NCBI GenBank assembly: GCA_021442155.1
Contig: CM038215.1
Coordinates: 212,716,982-212,780,981 of the forward strand
From: Cymbidium sinense
Taxonomy: Eukaryota > Streptophyta > Magnoliopsida > Asparagales > Orchidaceae
Reading direction: 5' to 3'
Length of the DNA stretch: 64,000 nucleotides
Below are positions 24,649 to 38,400 of this stretch, one piece after another (the first letter of the stretch is position 1; each line of letters opens with the position of its first letter). The notes beneath the pieces were generated by a model. The model did not search any database. It saw only the letters and a program-made list of their open reading frames with translations, and was not told the origin of the DNA. Position numbers and translations under genes: made by a program.

Positions 24649-25152
24649 TTATTCCTTAATAATGCTAGATTCCATAGAATTAGGCATTTGCCTTTTTGGA
24701 ATGTAACAAGCAGTATCTTCGTAAAACTCAATTTCATGAATAGAAAATGGTTGTATATCACCTTTTATAATATATTTCACTCCATCCCTTGTGTATTTAA
24801 TACATTTGTGGAGCGATGAAGAAAGTATTTTATAGTCATGTATCCATGGTCTACCTAAGATAGCATTAAAAGATGTCTCTGAATCAATGATATGAAATTT
24901 TACTTTAGTTTTTAACCCATCTATTTCTAATAGTAGAGGATTGAAGCCAAAAGCCTTTTCTCTTATATCATTAAACCCCCTTAATAATATTTTGTCAGAA
25001 CTAAGTCTCCATGTGTCAATCTTCAAAAATGATATCATTTTGAAGTTCATGATGTTGACTAAAGTGTCAGGATTGACAAGTACTCTAGATAGTCTGATAT
25101 TTTTCACCTTGACTGAAATGTAAAGAGGCTGATTATGATCATCGGTCCCCAA
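24649..25152 (-). pseudogene. Ty3/gypsy aspartic protease
   Basis: A 167-residue open segment reads PLYISVKVKNIRLSRVLVNP, then LLRGFNDIREKAFGF, FHIIDSETSFNAILGRPWIH, SSLHKCIKYTRDG and KGDIQPF. This is the retropepsin-like protease of plant Ty3/gypsy elements of the Tat/Athila kind, which cleaves the Gag-Pol polyprotein. The ILGRPW motif is intact. At the catalytic loop, where the family usually has a D-x-G/S triad, this copy reads N-P-D-T, so the active Asp appears lost. No RT follows to the left. Confidence 0.75.
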
Positions 25153-26885
25153 AAATAAATCTTCATCAGAGAAAGTTACATCAATTCTTCAAAGTAACAA
25201 GCTTCATCATAGAAAGTTGTTGCTAGTTGTATCAAGCATATCTCTAGATTAAGTAATGGCTGAACTAATAACTCACTCATTTCTTTGGACATAACAAGTG
25301 CATCATAAATGCTTAGCCTAGCATGTAGCTTTCTCAGATGGGTTAAAACATTATAGTCGACCTTAGGAACATATGGCTCAATTAGTAAATTTTTTTGTAA
25401 AGGTTCAGGACATCAATCAACAATTTATTTACCTTTATTCTTAGAAAGAGATAGGTCCTACAAAGATTGACCTCAATAATATCTCCTACATCAGAAGCAT
25501 GGGTCACGTGGACCTGTCCCTCATTACTGATGCTCTTTTCCAAATATTGGTCAGAATCTAAGAATTCTATATCCATGTTAGCAAAATTTCTATATAATTC
25601 AACCATAGAACTATCATTTTTTACATTGATTCATAAAATAAATCACAATTATTATAAAAAAATTTTGGTGTTTTCTTTCTTTTCTACTTCATTCATATCA
25701 CAATTATTAGAGATGGAAAAAAATATAAGAAATGCCTTTCATGCCAGACTTTTTATTTATATTTTTGAAATAAGTATATAAATATAAAGGAACGTAGGGA
25801 ATCATTCCTCTTGCACCACTCTCTTCAGACGTTTAAGCATCTGCTGGTGCTAAATGGGGTTGAGGAAGAATGGTTTTTGACCCCAATGGATCAACCTGGA
25901 TGATCGTCTTCTGGTTCTTCATATGATCCTGCATGGAAATTTTTTTTCATCAAATACTTTTTATAAAAATGAGATAAAGCTATATCCCAATCATTTGAAG
26001 GAGATGTACTAAAAGAGGTGGAAGATTCACCTGTGATCATCCCGAACCCTTGTCTATTGTCCTTAAGGTATTCTTTAGGGATAATCACCAACCATCTCTT
26101 GTAGTTCATTTAAAGCCAATCCTTTGAAGTGAAGCCTATTATTTGATGATATAGACAATAATTTGGGTCATAGACCTTGCCGACTTCTTCAGGCTTTCTT
26201 TGGACCAGGCAGCTTCAAATCTGGTTTTTCTTTAAACTTTTTAATATTTTCCTCACAGACTCTCTCTTGAAATAATAAGTCTGGTTCATTCTTTCACTAA
26301 AAGAGCTTACAAGAGTTTTCATGGGCAGTGGTAACTATTGTTATTGTGGCCTATAAGGTGGAGGTCATTTTACTTGGATCTAAATTGGAGTTTTTCCTTT
26401 GTCCACTATAGACAGTGCCTACCTTTTTTCAAGCACTTTCCTAGGTTTTGAAGGTTCAACGGTGGATTGATCTCTTAGGAACAACATCCTAGGGCTTCTT
26501 CTTGAAGGAAAAAGGCTTTACTTAATAATTTTTTTAAAGTTTTAATACTAAAGCCTTTTAGTAGGAAGGCAACAAAACCATGAATATTCTGGACAAGTAT
26601 TTTCACATCATGTTATTCTTGTAGCTGAGGCTGCACTAAGCTAAGAACCCTCCATCTTAGAATATAATTTATAAGAGATTCACCTGGTTTTTATTTTTTG
26701 ACAACTAAGCCGCCTACGGTAACATGATGTCGTGTGCCGGTGAATCCTTTCATAAATAGATTTTCAAGTTCAGTGAATGTGCACGTTGAACCATTTGATA
26801 TTTCTACATATAAATTAAAGGCAACCTTTGTCAAACTATTAACAAATTGTCTAAACAACAAGGCATTGCTTCCACGACATTACAA
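25153..26885 (-). pseudogene. Ty3/gypsy (Tat/Athila-like) gag, C-terminal part
   Basis: Minus-strand reading gives RQFVNSLTKVAFNLYVEISN, then FTELENLFMKGFTGTRHHVT, PGESLINYILRWRVLSL and further down RKPEEVGKVYDPNYCLYH. These are successive blocks of the retrotransposon gag domain and the degenerate C/H knuckle typical of plant Tat/Athila gags, in the same orientation as the protease at 24649-25152. Between gag and protease lies the linker DIEFLDSDQYLEKS...THASDVGDIIEVNL (25400-25600). Stops interrupt it. The N-terminal half of gag is missing, because the upstream edge meets copia B near 26885. Confidence 0.7.
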
Positions 26886-27897
26886 CAACTCCCCTAGCAA
26901 TCACATCATTTCTAATAGAATTTATAGAATTTTCATCAAATATAACATGTACTGATTCTTCAACAATCAATTTTCTTTTATTATAAACTCTATAAGATTT
27001 GTCATTTTTAGAATAGCCTAAAAAGATATCATCATCTGACTTACTATCAAACTTTCCTAATGAATCTTTATTATTGCTCAAGATAAAACATTTGTAACCA
27101 AAGATATAAAAATAACTAATTTTAGGTTTCTTACTAAAGAACAACTCATAGGGGGACTTGTTTAAAATTAGTCTCAAGTAAACACGATTCAATACATAGC
27201 ATGTAGTGTTAATAGTTCAACCCAAAAAAACTTAGACAACTTATAATCATCTAGCATAGCTCTACTTAACTCAACTAAAATTCTATTTTTTTTCTACTAC
27301 ACCATAAACTACATACCCTTCTTCACAAGGTTCTAAAATAGAATATTTTGATTTATTACTTGCCATATGTCTTGAACATCCACTGTCCAAGCACCACATG
27401 TCTTCTTTGATTTTACTTTAAATGGATTCTTACAAAAGAAAATCAGGGGTCACTTTTTGGAACCCAAACATGTTTGAGTCCACATCCTAATGAATAAGTA
27501 TACAATGAATGTTGTGTAGTGTGTGTTGCTTTTGGATTTTGATTTTTTGTACCCAAATAAAATTTTATTTAGGAAATGTTTGAGATTTTCTTACATGACA
27601 ATCAAAAAATAAATGACCCTTTTTATTGTATAAATTGCATGTAACATTTGTATTTGCATAAGATCTAAATTTAAATGAATTTGATGCATTTTTTGATTCA
27701 TTTCTAATGAATGAAATATGTGAATGTAAACTACTACATGTATCTAATTTTGCATGAAGAAATAAATTCTCTTTTCTAAGCATTTCAATAAGAACAGATT
27801 GATCTACTAAAGAGACATTCATAGTTTTCAAACCATTACATTCTTTTTCCAAAGATGAAACATGTATTTCTAAATTTTTATTTTTATTATAAAGCAT
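26886..27897 (-). pseudogene. Copia B zinc knuckle and integrase fragment
   Basis: From right to left the reading passes a gag tail (LRKENLFLHAKLDTCSSLHS), a zinc knuckle with its second Cys changed to Tyr (CNLYNKKGHLFFDC), a linker, and then the integrase C-terminal region: LVELSRAMLDDYKLSKFFW, NKSPYELFFSKKPKISYF, GKFDSKSDDDIFLGYSKN and YRVYNKRKLIVEESVHV. The last blocks are diagnostic for copia integrase. The HHCC and D-D-E core that should lie between knuckle and LVELSRAM is deleted near 27300-27360. The fragment ends at about 26885 against the gypsy gag. RT and RNase H are absent. Confidence 0.75.
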
Positions 27898-28712
27898 TGA
27901 ATTTTTTTTATATATTTTTTATATTCATGTGCTAATTCATTGAAAGCATCATTTAATTTTTCATATGAGATTTCTTCATATACCTCGCTTATAGTATCTA
28001 CATCTGCATCAAACATAAGTTTGCTTCTTCCTCTGAAGTGTCTTTACTTGATTCTTTTGAATCAGAATTAGCCCAAACTACTCTTTTCTTTTTACTTCTA
28101 AGGCTTTTTATTTTTCCAAGACTTCTTCCTCTCATGTTGTTTTTCTTTCTCAGCAATATTCAGGCAGTCACTTCTTACATGCCTCAACTTTTAACAATTG
28201 CATATGATTCCTTCACTTGCATTCAACTTTTTAGTAGGCAATCTATGTAAGTTAGATTTTTCATTCCTGTGGTTTTTCTTTTTAATCATATTTTCCAATT
28301 TCTTTGAAAGTATAATAATCTCATCACTGTCAATATCTGAATATGAAGGGTTTTCCTCACAAGTGTCTTCCATCTGTAAAGAATTTAATTTTTCTTTTTC
28401 TTTCTTTTGGAAAGAGTTATTTTGATTTCTTTGTGCTATAATCTGTTCATAAACTATCAAGGAACCAAGAAGCTGATCAAGTATATATGTAGTCAAATCC
28501 TTAGCTCACTAATGATAGTAACTTTTGCATCCCATTCTTTTAGAAGACATCTTAGAACTTTATAAATCAAATCTTGAATTTTATATTTTTTTCAAGTGAA
28601 TGCAATGTGTTAATAATTTTCATGAAACGAGTGTACATACTTTTATTGGTGAAATGTGAAATAATTCATATTTATGTACTAACCCATTTATATGTGCATC
28701 TTTAACTTTGTT
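27898..28712 (-). pseudogene. Copia B gag, downstream part
   Basis: Continues the gag of copia B with TYILDQLLGSLIVYEQIIAQ, a Lys-rich stretch (NNSFQKKEKEKLNSLQMEDT) and DIDSDEIIILSKKLENMIKK, in the same order as copia A. The gag is cut at 28712/28713 by the giant LTR. Its upstream part resumes at 41053 on the far side. Confidence 0.7.
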
Positions 28713-28717
28713 AGTAC
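28713..28717 (+). repeat. Target-site duplication AGTAC (left) of the outer giant LTR
   Basis: AGTAC at 28713-28717 and at 41053-41057. The interrupted copia gag reads continuously across a single AGTAC. Confidence 0.8.
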
Positions 28718-29568
28718 TATTGACCTCATTTTTGGATGAGGTTAACATCATTTCTAAAATTAGTAATTAGGACACTTGATCTTAAGTTAGGTATTTCCTA
28801 ATTAAGCACTTAGGACAATATACCTAGTGACTAGTGCATCCTTCTTGGGGTTTGATCTAACCTAATAGGATTAGATGAACTCAACCCAAAACTCAAATAT
28901 AAACAAAGAATTGAATCAAACACATGCCATTTAGAATCTAAATTCGTTTGAGCTTAAATTAAGGTAATTTGAAAGATTAACCTAATTATCTTAATTAAGC
29001 TCAAAATTAATTAAATCCAAATGAAATATGAATTAAAATAAAATAAATCCAAATCAAAATCAAATGAAACAATGAAATCATAACATGAACATAAATAGAG
29101 TCAAATCCAAATCAAGGTTAAATTTGGTAAACCCTCTTGACATAGGCTTGACTTATGTGGGTCCCACCAAGTCAAATGTCAACCCACCAAAATTTGATCA
29201 AATAAAATCATTTCAAATTATCCAAATGATAAAGTAAACATATGTAAACATAAGTTTAGAGAAATATAAATTCATTAAGGCCTTAATTAGGCTAATTAGA
29301 TCATTTGATCTAAATAGGCCTAAATGAGCCTTCTTAAATTCAAAACCAAATAAAATTCAAATCAACTCAAATTGATTGCCCAAAATCATTTAAAAATCAT
29401 AATTAAACACAATCCAACCAATCATTGAGTCTAATTTGGCCAATTTGGTTATTAGACCCAAATGAACTAAACTTAACCCATTAAACCAATTTGGGTTCAA
29501 ATAGATTAAAATTAAAATCAATTATAAATCAAATAAAATTAATCACTCCAAATCATCTCATACATGTG

Positions 29569-32500
29569 TGCTGACCTCATTTTTGGATGAGGTTAATATC
29601 ATTTTTGAAATTAGTAATTAGGATAATCTTATATGAGCCTCTTAATTAAGCACTAAGGATACTACACTTAGTGACATAATGCATCCTCCTTGGATTTGAT
29701 CTAACCTAATGGGTTTAGGTAGACTCAACCCAAAGTTTAAACATGAATTAAATCAAATTAAGTCCAAATAAATCAAAATAAATTTAAATTAAATCAAATG
29801 AATAAATTCAAATCCAAATCAAAGCCAAATCTAGTCATGACATAGATTTGACTTGTGTGGGTCCCACCAACTCAAAGGTCAACCACCAAAATTTGACCAA
29901 ATGAAATCATTTCAAATGATCTAAATGATAGAATAAATATGTTTAAACATGAATCTAAATAAATTTAAATTTATTAAGGCCTTAATTAGGCTAATTAGAC
30001 CACTTGGTCTAAATGGGCTTAAATGAGTCATATTGGGTTTAAACCCAGATCAAATTAAAATCAACTCAATTTGATTATTCAAAATCATTTAGAAATGATT
30101 ATCAAACATAATCCAACCATCCTTGGGTCTAATTTGATCAAATTAGTCATTTGACTCAATTGAACCCAAGCTTAACCCATTAAGTCCAATTGAAATTAAC
30201 CTCAAACCAATTGAAATCAATCATTTTAAATCATCCATATATGCAATCAAGCATGATTGGAGTTCAAAAAAAATCAATTAAGCCAAATAGGTTATTTGAA
30301 ACCAATTGAAATCAACTTAAATCTTTTAAGCCTAAATGGGTTAAATTGAAATGAAATGCAAAATCAACTCAAAACCAAAAGAAATTAATCAAATTAAAAC
30401 TTAATAAATCATCAATTAAAGATAACTGAACCCAAATTTAAATCAACTTAATAAATCATCAATTAAAGATAATTGAACCCAAATTTAAATCAATTAAATC
30501 AAATAAACACAACTAAAATACTTTAAATCCAAATGGCATGAATTGGGTTCAAACCTCCAATCCAACTCAAATGGACTTGGATTCAACCTCAAATTCACAT
30601 TGGGTTTGATTTGGGCAGCCAAACATTAGCCTAAGGACTATGGTGGTGATGCAAAAGCCATAAAATCAAAAGTCAAAGGGAAATAAGGTGGAGTATGCAA
30701 AGATACCTTTGTGATTCTTCCTCCCCTCATTGTCCTAATGGCTTTGGATTTTATCCAATTACTTGACCACCTCTTAGAGGATGTTTCCAAGTTGGAATCA
30801 AGTGGCCATCCCCTTAGAAATGGAAGAGTTGGCTTCTTCCATGAGAGAGTAAGAGAGAGAGCAAGGATGATCTCTCATGAGGTCTCTCTCAACTAAGGAG
30901 GGAAAGGGGAGTAAAAGACTTCCTTCTTTTCTTCCCATCAAATCCTTCATCCAAACATATTCACAAGGTCAAGAGGGACCAAACCAATCCATTGGCCAAA
31001 GTCCCTTGCCATCGGTGGTCGGATTCCACTAAAGCTCCCCATACATAGCTTTTAGCCATGAATGGAATGAAAGGAGAGAATATCTCTCCTCTTCATATTT
31101 TCATTTCAAAACTTCCACAAGATGAAGAGAAGCCAATTCAAAGCCTCTCTTGAGGCTTTTGCCACCGATAAGCTAGAATTCAGCCAAAACTGACGGCAAC
31201 CCTCTTGGCCTTCAATGGAAAAGCGAGAGGGAGAGCATTTCACCCCAAGTTGAAAGTTACTACACATTCTAGGGATCAAGGTGAGTTCAAACAAATCTTC
31301 CCCAATCCTTACGGGATGGCAAACAACCATGAGGTGGTCTCCACAATGTTTGGCAGGGAGGCAAGCCACCAAATCCAGTCATGGCTTCGTCCCATCGAGG
31401 TGAAGGTACTCGAAGCACGATGACTACCGAGGATCTCTGTAGGTATGCCTCAATCCAACTCTTTTAGCAAATTTTGTTGGTCCTTTGTGAAGGAAATTTG
31501 ATCCCCAAGAGGATCAAACCATATTGATTATCAAAATCACTCAATTTTGTCACTCTGATCATCAAAATTTGGATTCGACAAAAGATCCTCGGTTCTCCAG
31601 CAAAATGAGGGAGAGATAATCCCCGCCATCCATTCCTTCTATTTGGAATGGATGAACGATCTAGCCGCACAATTGATTTAATCTCCTATAGGGATCACGA
31701 GAGAGATCGTGACCATCCCTTCTATGATCATACGGCCGAGATCAATCCGTGTGGCCACCGCTTTTGATGTGGAATCCATGTGGATCCCCAATAGTGCCAC
31801 GTCACGTGGCAATGGCGCCACGTTGGTGCCGTCATTTAAAATGAAATTCTCTCATTTAAAATCATTAAAAAATATTAAAAATTGCTAAAAACTTTAAAAA
31901 AATCATAATAAATAAAATTTAAATTCAAAATATAAATGAGAGCTCTATAGATTCATCTCAATGAGTTGAATCCATTAAACCCAAAATCCCTAATTAATTT
32001 TAAATTTTTTTGAATTAATTTGGCTTTAAATGAAATTAATCAAACTCAAGTTAATCACAAACTATTAATCTTATTAAAGTGAAACTTTGGGAAATTGAAA
32101 TTAGGCTAAAATACACCTTAAGAAAAATGTTCATGATTTATTTCAAAGTAAATCAAACGATATTAAATCTCAAACTCCAAATCTTAATTTTAATGAAATA
32201 AATCATAAAAAATCATCAAATCACTCTAAATCATCATAATAAATTCTAATGAACTTAAATATGCCAATGAAACCCACTGAAATTTAATAAATCATAAATG
32301 ATCTAATTTGGTAATTGATTAAATTAATTAACCTGAACTTAAAATAATCATAATAAATCAACCAAAACTCTAAACAAATCTAAATGAACCCTCTATGTAT
32401 ACATCTTTTGATAGAGGAATCTAGAAAAAATAAAACCTCAAAGTAATTCCTTAATTAAAATCTTAATTAAACCCTAATCATACATCCGATTAAAATAAAA

Positions 32501-35395
32501 CTTTAGGAAAATCAAATTGGCAAGCAACCCCACCTACCATAAAAATTGTAAATCTAATTGACCTCGATTGGAAGTTATTGAATTTTCAATATCTAAGTTG
32601 ATTTATATGAAATAAAAAATCAAAAAATTATAATAAATTATAAAAAATTATAAATCAACTTTAAACATCTTTATCAACACCAGAACACTTAAGAATAATT
32701 TTTAAACATTCTAATGTCAAAGAATTTGGTTAATTACAAACTTAGGGTTTATGGAAATCATTAAAAAAGCAAAACTAAGTAAACCTCAAAGTAAATATTC
32801 TATTAAATTCATAATAAACTAATTAATGAAATCTTAACATATAATCAATGTAGGCTAAAAATAAATTAAAAACACGAACTTAAATGTGTTAGGTTAACAT
32901 AATTTAAACTAAATGAATGCAATTCAATAAACAGAAACATGAAACAAATAATTAAACCAATCCAAATCAAATAAATCAAATCAAATTAAAAATAAATAAA
33001 ATCAAAAAAATTTAATCAAACCAAAGAAATTAAATAAAAAATTAAATGTCAAAAATAAAATTAAAATATTAATCCAAATTAAACTCAAACCCAAATCATT
33101 TAAATAAATGAAGAAGAGGCTAATTAAGAAACTTAGAATCTTATTTAGATCTTTAAGATGAATCTTCATCTTAGGATGAAGACTTCATTTTATCAGGATT
33201 TACAATATTGAATGGAATATGTTCCACCCAAAAGTGAAATCTATTTTATTCTTCATTTTTGAAAACATAAACTTCACATTAACATAAAATGAAATTAAAA
33301 ATGAAAACAAGAATCCTAAATCATTAAATTATTTGAATTGAAACTAACAAAAGATAAAATAAATAAACATTAAAATTCAAATTGAAACTTGAACTAAAAA
33401 GACATAGTAAAGTCTTGCCGCACAAGCCTATTTCTTTCACATAGTAGATCATTAGGTCACGGATCCTAGACTTAGGTTAGGTCTATTTGTGATATTCTAT
33501 GATATTCTATGATGTGATATGTTATATGTTTTTGTGATGTACTATTTTAAACTACACATCTAGGATTGTTTTCTCATTAGACTAGAAGGTAGGACATGTT
33601 CTTTTAGAACTAATGATGTCTTTTATAGGGGGCTATGCTTAAAAGATTGCTATCATAAACAAATTATAAATATTATTTTCTTGTATATATGCTTAAATCC
33701 TTAAACATATCCTCATAGGACAAGTGGGCTTCACAAGGAGCTAATGCTAATCCTATATGTTTATAAAATATAACTATTTTGTTGTGTTTGTGTTTCCTTA
33801 ACATTGTTTTGTAGGGCTTATGATTTATTTTTAAATTTAAAATAAAAATTTAAGCTTAAAATTAGGTTAGGATCTATGGGGTCTAGGATTAATAAGAGAT
33901 GACCCTACTAGCAGATAGGTGCAGAGGTCCCCTATGAAGTACAGTGGATGTCTCTGAAAAAGGAGCTATTCTGGAAAGAAGACCCATAGATCTAAACTTT
34001 AGTTCTAAGCTATATAAAGCTGAGCTCATTTTCTATTTTCTTTCTTCAGGGTGTACACGATTTCTTTGGCTTTTCTTTAATTTAAAATTGGCTTGATTTG
34101 CTTTGGGTGTGTAATAGAATCAACGTGCTTTTCTTGATTTCTTTCTATGTTGTATTTTTCTATAATGCATGCCTAGATGATTCGGCTCTTAGAAAAAATA
34201 AATTTTCTACCCAATTTAAATCTAATCAACTCAAACAAAAAAAAGAAACTCAAAACTTCACATTAACTAAAACCCTAAGAATAACATAGAATTAACTAGA
34301 AATAATTAGCTCTTGTGAACCATACTATCATATTACTCTAAACTCTTGAATTAAACACTTAACCCATTGTATATAAGGGGAATCTAACCTTTGAGGATGA
34401 CAACCTTCTTGGGAAAGTCTATCTTCTTTTATTGATTTGACATATGACCATTTTAATTGCATGATATTTAGGAATAAAATACATATTCAAAAACCTTAAA
34501 TGAATCATGAGCCAAACATTTAAAAGCTAAAAAATGTGCATTAATTAGTGCATATCATACCCTACATGATCTTAGGGATTAAGGAGTGAGTTTAGATTCT
34601 TAAATTCTTTTTCTAAAAATACAATAGCCTAGTCATCTTACATGCATGAAACTTGGCATTATGGATTTAAAATGCGCTTATGTGGTGTTAGCTGGTAGCC
34701 CTTCCATGTGATTTGTAAGTCTAGAAGACTTAGGGATAGATTTATTCCCTTAAATGAGAGGAATGATCTATAATTCTCAAAAATGAAACTAATGGTCGAT
34801 ATTATCTCACACATCCTAAGTAACCTAGGAATTTTTGCAACCTTGTGCTATTAGAATCTAAGCCATAGATTTTTAACAAAATATCAACTCAAAATCTAAA
34901 TTAAATTCGAAATTTAAAGCTCAATGGTAGAATTAGGCATCCCAGTATTAACAGGCATTTCTTACTGAATCTCATTTGGCCTTTAAAAATAAGTCTTTTC
35001 ACTTTGGATCATTCCCAATTAAAATTCCTAATATCATTTCATTTGGAAACTAGCTTAAAAATCTTTAGAAATAATAGCTTATTTTTTTAATCGAAAGTAT
35101 TCTTAAGAAAAGGTTCTCCATTCCTAAGATGTAATTAACTATAAGGGCTTGCCCTTATAGGAAACCATGAACTTTGTTTAAAATAAACTTTGCTTTGCTT
35201 CCCATGTAGTTCAGGGGAAAACTCTCTGGTACATGAAAGACCCATTAGTCTTAAGAGTCTTTTATTAAATGATCAAATTTATTATAGGATAACATATTTA
35301 TCTTCCGAGATAATATATTTAATCCTTAATGATGCATTTAATTATCCAAATAAGAAATTATTAAATTCTATGTGGTCTCATAAATTTTCCCCACA
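29569..35395 (+). mobile_element. Giant solo LTR (inner copy), 5827 bp, nested in its own family
   Basis: Starts TGCTGACCTCATTTTTGG and ends TTTTCCCCACA, the canonical TG...CA ends, with 5-bp duplications ATGTG at 29564-29568 and 35396-35400. Excision gives 'catacatgtgattaaacatg', which lines up with 'catatatgcaatcaagcatg' at the same place inside this copy. So it inserted into a sister copy. Internal order is a G-poor A part (29569-30240), a GC-rich island (31200-31830), long AT-rich sequence, a conserved box 'gaagacccatagatct' (33978) and the 3' end. Open frames in the GC island (30711-30896, 31106-31423) differ from those of the outer copy and are not genes. Confidence 0.75.
31796..31810. 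promoter_or_regulatory. Palindromic G-box/ABRE-like motif in the giant LTR
   Basis: gccacgtcacgtggc is a perfect palindrome around one central C. It contains CACGTG and two ACGT cores, the binding site class of plant bZIP/bHLH factors. It lies in the GC-rich island of the inner giant LTR. The equivalent position of the outer copy (about 36960-37010) does not show it. Confidence 0.4.
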
Positions 35396-35400
35396 ATGTG

Positions 35401-38400
35401 ATTAAACATGATTGGATTTCAAACATAATTTAATTGAGCCAAATTGATCATTTGACTCAATTCAACTCAACTTAACCCATTTAAGTCTAAATGGGTCAAG
35501 TTGAAATAAAATCAAAATCAATATAAAATTCAAGGAACTTAATCAATTTAAAATATCATAAATCATCAATAAAACATAATTAAAGTCTAATTTAAATCAC
35601 AAAATGACCAATTAAGCTTAAAAATCCAATTTGATTTATCCTAAATCAATTGGAAACTAGTCCAAGACTAACTTGAAATACAATCCCATGGGTCAATTAG
35701 CTTCTAAGATTTCTCATAAGCAATTAAGCATAATTATAACTTGAATATAAATCCATTTATCAAATGAATTAATCAAAATTAATCTAAAGCAAAAGAAAAT
35801 CCAATGGATCAATCCAAAGAGCTTAAATCCAAATTCACTTCAAACAAGCTTGAGTCTTACTCATGGTTCACCTTGGGTTTGGTTTGGGTAGCCATCCATT
35901 AAACCATAAGAAACATATGAGGTGGAGAAGACATGTAAGATGCCATGGAAAAGGAAAATGATATGGAAGAGCGAGGTGGAATATTAAGACAAACTCTCCC
36001 CAATCCAAAAGCATCCCTCCATTATCCTTCCAATCCTCATCCTCCATGATTTGGAGTGTTCTCAATCAACTAACCACCCCTTCAAGCTAACCTCCAAGGG
36101 TGGCCATCACCATAGAAAAGAGGAACTTTGCTTCCTCCATAAGATGAAAGCCATGGATTCCATGAGGCCAAGCTCACAGCCAAAGTGAGAAAAGAAGGAA
36201 GAGGCTTTCTCCCCTGAAGGATTTCATCCAAACACACTCTTAAGGGCAAGAGAGACATAATTGACCCCTTGGCCGACATTCGCAGCCAGTGGCCGGATTC
36301 TGGCCACCTAAAGCTTTCTACATATGGCTTTCGGACATATATGGAAAGAGGGGAAAGCAACTCCCTCTTATGGATCCAATCATCCTCACATGTGCTTAAG
36401 GTGAAGAGAAGGAGAGTTGAAGCCTTCCCCGACCCTTTCGCCGTCGGCAAGCTGGAAATTGGATAAGGCCGGCAGCAAGAAGCAAAGAAACTCTTGTGAA
36501 AACATGGAAGTATGGAAAATCAAATTCTTTAAGCTCAATTGACACTCTCCACATGTTTTAGGGGTGGAGACAAACTCGAATGAACCTTTACTCGATCCCC
36601 ACATCGATGGTAAACTGAAAAACCATCAAACCAAGGAACACAGGGCAGAGGTTGGTCTCCACAGCGATCCACATGGAGGCAAGGCATGAAACTTCTCCAA
36701 GAGGCTTGACACATCCTCATAAAGGTGTATGAATTGTTCCCGTCACTGAGATTCAATGCTAGTGAGGTATACATTAAAATTGACTTCTATAGCATCTTGG
36801 TTTGGTCCTTTATGAAGCCAACTTGATCTCAAGTGAGATCATGCCACATAGATGGGTTATCAATTGATCCTTGATTGATTTGCAATCAAAATGACATGAT
36901 TTCATCGATTTATCAAAAAAATTCTATAAGAAATAAAAGCACATTTAATCTCTTAAGAAAATTAGGTCTAGAGAATCAGCGTTACTTTTGACATGGGATC
37001 CATGGAACCCACACCATTAAATCAAATTAATGGAGTTAAAGGAAATTAATTAATAATTTAAAAATTATAAAAAAATACTAAAAAATTCAAAAAAATTAAA
37101 TAAAACACACATCCAAAAAAAAATACAAATGAGGGATCTATGGATTCATCTCAATGAGAGGAATCCATTAAACCCAAAGTCCCCAATTAATTTTGGGGGA
37201 TTTTGGGTAACTTTAGGTTTAAAAAATTAATCAAACGTAAATTAATTTCAAACCACTCATCCAATTAATTTCAAACTTTAGGGAAATGAAATAGGGTTAA
37301 GACACACATTAGGGAAATTTTTTTCATAATTTATTGCAAAGCAAATAAAAAGATATGGAATTTTCAACCTTAAACCCTAATTTTAATGAAATAAATTAAT
37401 TTTAAATAAGAAAAATCATGAAAATTTATGAAAATAATTTAATTCATCACCAAAAAACCATAATAAACCTAAACACTTCACTAAAACTCTCTGAAATCCA
37501 ATAAATCACAAAATAACCTAATTAAATAAATTAATTCCATTAAATAATCTGGAATTAAGAAAACCAAAATAAATTAACCAAATTTCAAACAATTTTAAAT
37601 AAACCCTCTATGGATGCATCATTTAGAAAGGAATATAGGAAAATTAAAACCCCTCATTAATTTTTCCTAATTTATGCCTAATTTAGATTTTACTGAAACT
37701 AATTAAAATCTCAATTAGTCTTATAATACACATCTAATCAAAATTAAATTTTATAAAAATCAAATTGGCAAGGAACCCCTCTTGCTCTAAACATTTCAAG
37801 GCAATTGATCTCTCGATTGGAAGTTATTAAATTTCAATCTCTAGATCAATTTACATGAAATATTATAATAAAAATTTATGAAAATTAGAGAAATTCATAA
37901 AAGCAACTTAAAACATTTTCATTAACATTAGAACACTTGAAGAAAATCTTCCAACTCTTTGAAGTTAAAGAATTTGATTAATCATATACTTAGGGGTTAA
38001 TGAAATGAAAAATTAAAATTAAAATTAAGCCTTAAGTTAATCACTTATCAAATCCATGATAAATCCAACTAATTTATTAAAAATCAAAACTAATTAGCCT
38101 CTGAATTTCATATTCAAATGTGAAAATTCATTAATATAGAATTTCCTTAAACCCATTTAAGTTAATGAATAACATAATTCTAAATGCAAATGAAAGTGCA
38201 TAACCAAATCAATTAAACAATCTAGAAATTTGAAATGGCCTAAGTTAGGTTTGATGCCCAAACTAGTTTAAGTCTCCTAGGTTATGAATTAATTCAACTA
38301 AAATCAAATAAATTAAATAAAACAAATATAATAAAATGAATAATGAACCAAATCAAAAGGATTGAATATGAAGATTAAGCTATAAAATATAAACATTAAT

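Noticed and set aside
24543..24819. Lys/Glu-rich and Phe-rich frames on opposite strands
   Set aside because: Translations of a TTTTC-rich tract; no protein family resemblance.
30711..31670. Several overlapping open frames in a GC-rich block
   Set aside because: They fall in the giant LTR; the sister copy at 36 kb has different frames and many indels, so no protein is conserved.
35868..36774. Frames of 65-122 residues on both strands
   Set aside because: Same GC-rich LTR block as above; open only because AT-rich stop codons are rarer there.
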